Program-made: the position numbers and the translations under genes
In this document: in pieces, positions 7,155 to 13,611 of the stretch
How positions within the stretch are numbered: position 1 is the stretch's first letter
Layout: every line of letters starts with the position of its first letter
Assembly (NCBI GenBank): GCA_030843315.1
Contig: JAUUPT010000082.1
Span: forward strand, 1 to 15,707
Reading direction: 5' to 3'
Origin: Bacteroidaceae bacterium
GTDB taxonomy: Bacteria; Bacteroidota; Bacteroidia; Bacteroidales; Bacteroidaceae
DNA: 15,707 nucleotides
The notes under the pieces: model-generated
Seen by the model: the letters and a program-made list of their open reading frames with translations, nothing else
What the model was told of the DNA's origin: nothing
The model's database searches: none

Positions 7155-7998
7155 AATTGCCGGAACGATGAAACGTATAGGTTATGTAGTTTACGAAGAA
7201 GACCCATTTGAAGAAGTTGTCAAAGTCAATTTATCACCATCACCCTACGCCACCCGTTTACGACTGATGTGGCAAAATATGCGAGAAGAGGTTATTACCC
7301 ATTTCACCCGTCCTAAAAGCACACTTTCCACCTCTGATTTTTTAGAACGAATAGAAGCACAATACAAGTTAGACGCCTATCACTCCTTATCTATTGAGGG
7401 CTATCGGGTAACAGACGAATTGATAAACAAAGTCAAAAGTGGGGTTTGGCAGCCGGACGGAGATGATGCGGACTCAAGAAATGCACTTGCGGCACGTGGT
7501 TATTGGCAGGCATTTCAGAGGGTTAAAACAAGTATATCAGATATATTAAATGGCATGAATAGTGCGGAAGTGGTAGAACGTGATTTATCTATATGGCACA
7601 GCGAAATGTTTATGCCATGCGTCACGGCAGGCATCATCAAGCCGTCCGACATTGTCGGTTATCGCTCCCATCAAGTCTATATTCGCAACTCAATGCATAC
7701 ACCTTTAAAACCGGATACGCTCCGAGATGCAATGGCAACCCTGTTCGAATTGCTTAAAGAAGAACCGGAAGCGAGTGTACGAGCCGTTTTAGGACATTTT
7801 ATATTCACCTATATTCACCCCTATATGGATGGAAATGGTCGTGTCGGCAGATTTATGATGAATACGATGTTGGCATCTGGGAATTATGACTGGCTGATAA
7901 TTCCAGTAGAAAGACGGGATGAATATATGACTGCACTTGAAAAAGCAAGTGTAGAAAGCAATATAGTGCCTTTCGTGAAATTCTTGTCGAGTATTTAG
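7036..7998 (+). CDS. Fic-domain AMP-transferase, 3' part of a broken gene
   Basis: 320 codons open from a GTG at 7036. Recognisable homology begins near 7075 (TGQTARAGRVIGAFRNIGRA), so the first dozen residues are junk and this is not a natural start. The Fic signature HPYMDGNGRVGR at 7816-7851 matches HPFxxGNGRxxR exactly except Tyr for Phe; its His should activate the target hydroxyl for AMP transfer. The inhibitory helix motif [ST]xxxE[GN] is present upstream as SLSIEG (7384-7401), making this a self-inhibited class II Fic protein. The catalytic domain is therefore whole, while the protein as first evolved (winged helix, middle region, Fic) is broken. It might still be translated by reinitiation. 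A hairpin lies 86 bp downstream. Targets are unknown; Fic enzymes modify proteins, often in toxin-antitoxin or regulatory settings. Confidence 0.8.
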   Translation: MIVQPGMLRFGISVDTGQTARAGRVIGAFRNIGRADIADEIAGTMKRIGYVVYEEDPFEEVVKVNLSPSPYATRLRLMWQNMREEVITHFTRPKSTLSTSDFLERIEAQYKLDAYHSLSIEGYRVTDELINKVKSGVWQPDGDDADSRNALAARGYWQAFQRVKTSISDILNGMNSAEVVERDLSIWHSEMFMPCVTAGIIKPSDIVGYRSHQVYIRNSMHTPLKPDTLRDAMATLFELLKEEPEASVRAVLGHFIFTYIHPYMDGNGRVGRFMMNTMLASGNYDWLIIPVERRDEYMTALEKASVESNIVPFVKFLSSI

Positions 7999-8084
7999 TT
8001 TATCGGCAGGATAAAGAACATTTAGCAACAAAACGATATATTTTAAAATCCTTTTATTGTCTTGGGGAGAAAACTTACAGACAA

Positions 8085-8121
8085 AAAGAAGCCTGCAAAT
8101 CATTGATTTACAGGCTTCTTT
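8085..8121. terminator. Bidirectional hairpin terminator
   Basis: AAAGAAGCCTG (8085-8095) pairs perfectly with CAGGCTTCTTT (8111-8121). After one mismatch, AAATC (8097-8101) pairs with GATTT (8105-8109) around a 3-base ATT loop. The top strand ends in a short T run (CTTCTTTCT) and the bottom strand in CTTCTTTTTGT, so it could terminate both ways. It lies 86 bp after the Fic stop and is the likely end of that transcript. Confidence 0.7.
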
Positions 8122-8342
8122 CTATAAACTAAGCGGAGAGAGAGGTCGATGAACCTGATACTCCAACCTATTTAAGTTCAATGTATTATATCTTATTTTT
8201 TGCTTGTGGGGTACGGATAAGAGCGCACTGCAAAATGGAACTCTTGTCTTGGGTTTGCTTCCCATTGTCTCCACAATACTCGGGTTCAAAGATACAATAT
8301 ATTTTGCAATAAGCAACTATGCTGGATTACAATCTTTTAATG
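8122..8342. other. Noncoding stretch between two hairpins
   Basis: I find no supportable gene here. A 64-codon minus-strand frame exists but has no family features or ribosome-binding site. The segment contains GCGGAGAGAGAGG at about 8133-8145, a string also found at the 3' end of some tRNA genes. The following bases do not continue as a tRNA, so no tRNA is called. The region could hold the left boundary of the BREX-bearing block. Confidence 0.4.
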
Positions 8343-8394
8343 TTAGTGCAAGGTGCAAGCTTATCTATATATAGATACTTGCACCTTGCACTAA
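8343..8394. repeat. Long near-perfect palindrome with tandem heptamers
   Basis: The arm TTAGTGCAAGGTGCAAG (8343-8359) is matched exactly by CTTGCACCTTGCACTAA (8378-8394). Between them, after a 2-base CT bulge (8360-8361), TATCTATA (8362-8369) and TATAGATA (8370-8377) are also exact complements, so pairing can continue to the centre. Each 17-base arm holds the heptamer GTGCAAG twice in tandem. On the bottom strand the stem is followed by TTTTT, as for a terminator reading leftward; on the top strand it is followed by AAAAGAGGG. It lies about 145 bp upstream of the BREX operon start. It may insulate the operon, or it may be a dispersed genomic repeat. Confidence 0.75.
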
Positions 8395-8505
8395 AAAGAG
8401 GGAATAGTGTTTGACTACGAAGAATACAGTTTGATGATCTGAAGATTATTACCAGTTGGAGTAAAAAAACTACGATAAAACACCATTTAATTATAATAAA
8501 TCAAT

Positions 8506-8525
8506 TATATTTGCGTTTAACGCAA
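8506..8525 (+). promoter_or_regulatory. BREX operon -7 element overlapped by a 15-bp palindromic operator
   Basis: TATATTTG (8506-8513) matches the Bacteroides -7 consensus TAnnTTTG; I see no good -33 TTTG at the right distance. Overlapping it, TTGCGTT-T-AACGCAA (8511-8525) is a perfect 7+1+7 palindrome. A dimeric repressor bound there would cover the -7 element and the start site. The XRE gene begins 14 bp after the palindrome, so autoregulation is the simplest reading. Confidence 0.6.
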
Positions 8526-8539
8526 TATAATTTAGAGCA

Positions 8540-8758
8540 ATGGAAGATATAAACAGAATCAAAGTAGTCCTTGTAGAAAGAAAGAAAACCAGCAAATGGC
8601 TGGCAGAATCTCTTGGGAAAAACCCGGCTACCGTATCTAAATGGTGCACAAACACTTCACAACCCGATTTATCTACATTAACTCGGATTGCCCAATTATT
8701 GGATGTTGACATAAAAGATCTGCTAAATAGCAGAATGACAGAGGGAGAATCAAAATGA
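8540..8758 (+). CDS. XRE/Cro-CI family helix-turn-helix regulator heading the BREX operon
   Basis: 72 aa, a single-domain lambda-repressor-like DNA-binding protein. The HTH occupies about residues 17-60: TSKWLAESLGKNPATVSKWC gives helices 2 and 3, and LSTLTRIAQLLDVDIKDLL is the typical XRE C-terminal pair. There is no effector or dimerisation domain, so it should bind as a simple dimer to a palindrome such as the one at 8511-8525. Its TGA overlaps the brxA ATG (ATGA, 8755-8758), so it is coupled to the defence genes. Many BREX loci are controlled by a larger WYL-domain BrxR; this short XRE regulator would be a different control mode. Repression of the operon, perhaps to delay expression after entry into a new host, is inferred. 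Confidence 0.88.
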   Translation: MEDINRIKVVLVERKKTSKWLAESLGKNPATVSKWCTNTSQPDLSTLTRIAQLLDVDIKDLLNSRMTEGESK

Positions 8759-9384
8759 GTATAAATAAGAAAAGTCCATATACTGCTGCTATTACAGGCG
8801 GTGGTTTCTTGTTTGAAGAGACAAACATCCTACTACCTCTACTCCAATCTGAGGAGCGAGATGAACTTCTCAAGCAGGAAGCCTTACACAATGAACTCCT
8901 GCAAATCAATTCTGAAAAATCTCGAAAGAGATGCATAGCAGAAGTAAAACGCCGTTACAATGCGGTTTCTCCCTCTTTTTGGGTAGATTATCTAGCAATG
9001 TCGGAAGAGAATCAGTACGCAGCTTTGTTTTTCGTCCTGCTCAAAACATATAAGATATTGTTTGATTTTCATACGAATGTTACGATCAAGCGATGGAACT
9101 CAATCTCCAAAGCAATTTTTACAGAAGATCTTATGATGGAGTTCAATGAAATCTCTGCCAACGATGCCTTTGTTGATTCATGGTCAGAGATGACAAAGAG
9201 GAAAGTGGCGAGTTCCTACCTTACCATTTTGCGTAAAATTGGGATGTTAGATACCGACAACCAACTACAATCATTGCCCTGTAGCAATTTCGATTACTAC
9301 ATTCGATTAGAAGAACAATGGTTCTTAGAAGCAGCGCTATTGCTTCCTTATCAGATAGAAACAATAAAGAAGTCAACGCTATGA
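8755..9384 (+). CDS. brxA: BrxA, DUF1819 BREX protein
   Basis: 209 aa, close to the usual BrxA length of about 200. The N-terminal YTAAITGGGFLFEETNILLP and the following RYNAVSPSFWVDYLAMSEEN are typical of DUF1819. The protein is predicted all-helical, in line with the known winged-helix, NusB-like fold of BrxA and its DNA binding. There is no signal peptide or transmembrane segment. It starts in an ATGA overlap with the regulator and ends in another ATGA overlap with brxB. In type 1 BREX it is the first core gene. Its exact biochemical role in exclusion is unsettled; in studied systems it is not always needed for host methylation. The identification rests on recalled family sequence plus perfect gene order. 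Confidence 0.88.
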   Translation: MSINKKSPYTAAITGGGFLFEETNILLPLLQSEERDELLKQEALHNELLQINSEKSRKRCIAEVKRRYNAVSPSFWVDYLAMSEENQYAALFFVLLKTYKILFDFHTNVTIKRWNSISKAIFTEDLMMEFNEISANDAFVDSWSEMTKRKVASSYLTILRKIGMLDTDNQLQSLPCSNFDYYIRLEEQWFLEAALLLPYQIETIKKSTL

Positions 9385-9992
9385 CGATAAAAGAGTTAGA
9401 TGATAAACTAAACAGTCCGGGATTTCAGGATGCGGAAAATGGAGATTTGTTCTACAATTTTTTTATTTACCAGTACCCCGCCGAACAAGAATACGACATT
9501 CGTCGCCAGATACAAGAGTTTAAGGCAAACCTGATACGCCCTATCAACTATGTGGATGTATTAACCTTGAACTTATTTGAAGAGTTCTGTCGTTTTTTGA
9601 GCCAGAAGCGTTTCTTGCGTCATCCCTCTATGTTGGATTATTTATTAGAAAAAGAACAAAACGACCCGACGAATGCTCAGAATGTATCAGAAACATTAAT
9701 GCGCAACGCACATGGACAGGAGTTTTTACACTATATACACCAACGAATCACAGAGCACATATCCATTCGAGACGATTACAAACGTCCTTATGCATTTCTC
9801 AATGGAGTTGGATCTATGTACCCTTATCTTCGTGTAAATGAGTTTTTGGCTCTTTACGAAGATTTCAACGATACCAATAAATACAAAATCATAGTCTTTT
9901 ATCCCGGACATCGGGATCATAATTCATTCCGTCTGTTCGGTATTTTGCCGGACAATAATACCTATCGCGCCACTTTATTAATAAACGAATAG
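9381..9992 (+). CDS. brxB: BrxB, DUF1788 BREX protein
   Basis: 203 aa from the ATG at 9381, which overlaps the brxA TGA. An earlier in-frame ATG at 9318 lies within brxA and would add 21 residues of poor sequence, so it is rejected. DUF1788 features are the N-terminal LNSPGFQDAENGDLFYNFFI, the central YPYLRVNEFLALYED, and a C-terminal strand-rich KIIVFYPGHRDHNSFRLFG. The pattern PYLR...FYPG...FRLF recalls the end of BrxB proteins. In BREX, BrxB is a core component required for phage exclusion and methylation in tested type 1 systems, and is thought to join a complex with BrxC, PglX and PglZ. The stop is 2 bp before brxC, so translation is coupled. Confidence 0.9.
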   Translation: MTIKELDDKLNSPGFQDAENGDLFYNFFIYQYPAEQEYDIRRQIQEFKANLIRPINYVDVLTLNLFEEFCRFLSQKRFLRHPSMLDYLLEKEQNDPTNAQNVSETLMRNAHGQEFLHYIHQRITEHISIRDDYKRPYAFLNGVGSMYPYLRVNEFLALYEDFNDTNKYKIIVFYPGHRDHNSFRLFGILPDNNTYRATLLINE

Positions 9993-9994
9993 CC

Positions 9995-12900
9995 ATGAAA
10001 TTAAAAGAGATATACAGCAAACCTATTGAACGTGCAGTAAACCCTGCCGTATCGGCAACCAAGTTCGACGAAGAGACAAAATGGGTAGAAATACAAGAAT
10101 ATGTCTTTACGGACGAAATCATGAATGGACTTTTCCGCATATTAGATGCCATTAAAAATAATCGTCCCTATGACCACGTCGGGATTTGGATCGATGGATA
10201 TTATGGTTCGGGGAAATCTCACTTTTTGAAATATCTGGATTATTGCATCACACCCAACACACAAGAAGTTGCATTAAGCCGCTTTACCGAAGCGGTAAAA
10301 GATATTGATCCTTTAGATGATACGCATAATCTACAATTTGACTATCGGGATATAGAATCAATAGCGAACTGGCTGAAACGAGCAACCATCGACACCTGTA
10401 TCTTCAATTTGGAAACATCCTACGATAATTCTACCGACAAAAAGAAGGCTTTTCTTCATGTTTTTTGGAATGAATTTAATGGTAAACGTGGATTCAACAA
10501 GTTCAATATTACCATGGCGCAGCACTTAGAGAAACCTTTGGCGGATAAAGGGGTTTTCGAGGCCTTCAAGAAACGTATTGCCGAAGAGGGAGGTGATTGG
10601 AACGATCCGGGCATGGCTGCCGATATGATAGACAATGAGCTCTCTTTGGTTCTTGATATTGCTGCCGAGTTAGCTCCTTCTTTAGACAAAGAGAGCATCC
10701 GTGAACGAATCATTAAGCGCGATACGAATATGAGTATCGAGCGTTTCGGAGGAGAGTTGGCTGCTTATCTGAAAGACAAAGGCGATGATTACCGTCTCAT
10801 TCTTTTAGCCGACGAAGTGAGTCAGTTTATTAACAAAGAGAGAGACCGCTACCTGAATCTACAGGAAATTATCACGAAGCTTTCCGAGTCCTGCGGCAAT
10901 AAAGTATGGGTGGCTTGTACCGCACAGCAGGATCTTTCCGAAATCATGGACGACTGCCACATTGTTGAAGAAAAAGATAAAGAGGGAAAAATTAAAGGAC
11001 GTTTTGAAGTAAAGGTATCACTCAAAGGTACACAACCCGAAGTTATTACCCAAAAACGTATCTTGGATAAAAAGGAGGAGGTAATAGACGATCTGGGCGA
11101 TTTGTACAATCAAACAAAAGCTTCGTTCGACTTACAATTCAAACTACCCGCTACCTACAAGGGATATGAATCCAAAGAGGACTTTATCGCTTACTATCCG
11201 TTTGTACCTTATCAGTTCAAACTGATTATGCAAGTATTCAACTCATTTTTAAACTTAGGCTATGTGGCGAAAGAGGTAAAAGGGAATGAGCGTAGCATTA
11301 TCAAAGTGATTCACTCGACTGCCAAGGCAAACATGGACGCTGACTTGGGTAAATTTATATCCTTCGATGAGCTGTACAACAATATGTTTGAAGAGGGCTT
11401 GCAAGCACGTGGTCAGCGTGCGGTGAACAATGCCGTCCAGATGGCACGTGCCTATTCGACCAATCCCAAATTAGCTGTACGGGTGGCAAATGTGCTCTTT
11501 ATGATTTGTAATATTTCGCAAACTGACCAGTTGGTATTTCCCGCCACGCTCGATAATATTACTAGCCTATTGGTAAACGATGTGGATACTCCTCGTTTGA
11601 ATATTAAAAACGATGTAGAGAAAGTGATCGACTATCTTTGTGACAACAATATTATCCGACGCGAACAAGGCAAACAGGGTGCTCCCGAAACCTATCAATT
11701 CTATTCGGAAGAGGAGATGCGCGTGGCTACGCTAATTAAGAACCAGCAAGTAGACACCAACACCCAAGCGGAACAGCTCAGAGATATTTTTTTCAAACAT
11801 TTCTCAAATCTACGAAACAAAGAGCAGTACAAAACTCGTTCTTTCTCTGTCGGAGTTACCATAAAACAACGTTCATTTTTAACCACCAACAATCCGGATG
11901 TTCAAATTGAATTTGCGATGGATGCGGATTGGGACAATGCCGACCAATTAGCCCTGCAAAATGGCGCACAAAATCGCCTAATCTTTTATATCGCTCCACA
12001 GTTCCAAGCCAACAAGCGTTTATTCAATAACTTCTATTGGTTCTGTCAGGTGCAACGCTACATGGCGACCCCCGTTATGAATGAAGATAACGCCAACACA
12101 CGCAAAGAGTTTCAAAAACGTGCAGCGGAGGTGCTCTCTTCTCATATTATTCCTGAGTTTCAAAAGATATTAGATAGTTGTCCCGTTATTAGCGGTATGG
12201 CGGTAATAGACAATTCGGAACTTTCAGCCAAATATGGAACGCAGCGTTATGAGGCAGCCATACAAAAACACTTATCTTCAATCTATACCGATGCTGTGTT
12301 GGTGGACAACCCGCAGATTCCTCGCACAACAGATGGATTGCGTAAGGCTATACTGCGCCCGGTCAATCCGGGTGATTACGATGGTCTGGGTGCCGAAATG
12401 ACTACTGCCGAAAAGCGTGTAGAAAACTATTTAAGCAAGCAATTTGGCGAAGTAAATGTATCGGAAGTGCTTGCCAAGTTTGCCAAAGCTCCTTTCGGTT
12501 GGGATAATATCTGCACCCTATATGTCATCAACGAATTGGTGCGCCGACACCGAAGGGATTACTCCTACGCTAACAACCCCAATGTAGAACCGGCGACGGT
12601 AGCGAATAAAATTGCAGGTGAGTCGAATAAATTCACACTTCGAGAGGCTACTGCCATCTCACAAGATATACTCAATCGGTTTATGGAAAGTTGGAAAGAT
12701 ATCTTCGGGGTTACGGAAGTCTTTTCCACAAACGACAGTGCACAACTTTTCCGAATGTGTCGAGAAGATGGAAATGAACGTAGCCTCACCAAGCGTAGAG
12801 ATGCCTACAATCGTTTAGTAAACAATCACGCCCAATATCCATTTATCGCTCCTATTCGAGAGATGACAGCACTTTTTGATGAGTGGATGACAGAGCGTGA

Positions 12901-13603
12901 TCCTGAAAAATTCTTCAACGCCGTAATCAACGACCGAGAAAAAGCGCACGCAATGATGGATACCTGCAAAGAGGTAAACCAATTTATCAACGATCAGCTA
13001 CCAAACTACAAATCCATTCGTGATTTTGTGCGTGAAAACAGCGATAATTTCCGTTTTGTGCCGGATCAATTGCAACCAGAAGTGGTAGAGATTAGTAAGA
13101 TAGAAACGGCAGCGTGGCCTATCCGTATCCGTGATTATATGAAAATGCGCACCAACTTAACCACCGCATTGGGAGAGGTGAAAAAAGAGCTGCGCGAGAA
13201 GATCACTAAAGCGTATAACAATGCTTATGAACTATTGGAACGTGGCTGCGAAGCAGAAAATGTAGATAAGTCGGTTCTTTCAAATAAAGAGGCAACCATC
13301 CAAGTTAAAACGTCCCCTCAAAATATTCTTGCCCTGCAAAACAACCTCAATACGGATAGCTTTTACGCAGAACAGGCAGAGCGTATTCAGAGAGCGAAAA
13401 AGCCTGTAAAGCTTTATCCGCTTAATACAGGCAAGGGCGACGATAATAGAGTGGCTGAGCGTCATGTGAAAAATATCAGTTTGCAAACCCGCACAATAAA
13501 ACCGCTGCATGTAGAAAGCGACGTCGATGCCTATCTGGCTAAATTGAAGGAGCAATTAATGAAGCAGATAGAAGAGGGGCATTCGGTAATGATTATTAAA
13601 TAA
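9995..13603 (+). CDS. brxC: BrxC, BREX P-loop ATPase
   Basis: 1202 aa, the expected size of BrxC. The N-terminal AAA-type ATPase domain has Walker A GYYGSGKS at residues 68-75 and Walker B LILLADEVSQ with Asp273-Glu274. The sequence VWVACTAQQDLSE follows, consistent with a sensor-type strand. The region from about 300 to 1200 is largely helical, with DUF499-like character and a charged coiled stretch near 1080-1120 (REKITKAYNNAYELLERGCE). BrxC is an ATP-driven, DNA-associated core component required for both host methylation and phage blocking in type 1 BREX. The mechanism is not fully settled; it forms oligomers and likely loads or regulates PglX on DNA. The gene is full length with no stops or frameshifts, starts 2 bp after brxB and ends 8 bp before pglX. 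Confidence 0.95.
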   Translation: MKLKEIYSKPIERAVNPAVSATKFDEETKWVEIQEYVFTDEIMNGLFRILDAIKNNRPYDHVGIWIDGYYGSGKSHFLKYLDYCITPNTQEVALSRFTEAVKDIDPLDDTHNLQFDYRDIESIANWLKRATIDTCIFNLETSYDNSTDKKKAFLHVFWNEFNGKRGFNKFNITMAQHLEKPLADKGVFEAFKKRIAEEGGDWNDPGMAADMIDNELSLVLDIAAELAPSLDKESIRERIIKRDTNMSIERFGGELAAYLKDKGDDYRLILLADEVSQFINKERDRYLNLQEIITKLSESCGNKVWVACTAQQDLSEIMDDCHIVEEKDKEGKIKGRFEVKVSLKGTQPEVITQKRILDKKEEVIDDLGDLYNQTKASFDLQFKLPATYKGYESKEDFIAYYPFVPYQFKLIMQVFNSFLNLGYVAKEVKGNERSIIKVIHSTAKANMDADLGKFISFDELYNNMFEEGLQARGQRAVNNAVQMARAYSTNPKLAVRVANVLFMICNISQTDQLVFPATLDNITSLLVNDVDTPRLNIKNDVEKVIDYLCDNNIIRREQGKQGAPETYQFYSEEEMRVATLIKNQQVDTNTQAEQLRDIFFKHFSNLRNKEQYKTRSFSVGVTIKQRSFLTTNNPDVQIEFAMDADWDNADQLALQNGAQNRLIFYIAPQFQANKRLFNNFYWFCQVQRYMATPVMNEDNANTRKEFQKRAAEVLSSHIIPEFQKILDSCPVISGMAVIDNSELSAKYGTQRYEAAIQKHLSSIYTDAVLVDNPQIPRTTDGLRKAILRPVNPGDYDGLGAEMTTAEKRVENYLSKQFGEVNVSEVLAKFAKAPFGWDNICTLYVINELVRRHRRDYSYANNPNVEPATVANKIAGESNKFTLREATAISQDILNRFMESWKDIFGVTEVFSTNDSAQLFRMCREDGNERSLTKRRDAYNRLVNNHAQYPFIAPIREMTALFDEWMTERDPEKFFNAVINDREKAHAMMDTCKEVNQFINDQLPNYKSIRDFVRENSDNFRFVPDQLQPEVVEISKIETAAWPIRIRDYMKMRTNLTTALGEVKKELREKITKAYNNAYELLERGCEAENVDKSVLSNKEATIQVKTSPQNILALQNNLNTDSFYAEQAERIQRAKKPVKLYPLNTGKGDDNRVAERHVKNISLQTRTIKPLHVESDVDAYLAKLKEQLMKQIEEGHSVMIIK

Positions 13604-13611
13604 GATACAAC

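Noticed and set aside
8133..8160. tRNA 3'-end-like string GCGGAGAGAGAGG
   Set aside because: The T-loop consensus does not continue and no acceptor or anticodon stem partners are nearby, so no tRNA is called.
8122..8316. 64-codon minus-strand frame
   Set aside because: No recognised motif or ribosome-binding site, and it reads back toward a terminator; I treat it as noncoding.
9318..9380. Earlier start for brxB
   Set aside because: It lies within brxA, while the ATGA overlap at 9381 matches the coupling used by the previous gene pair.
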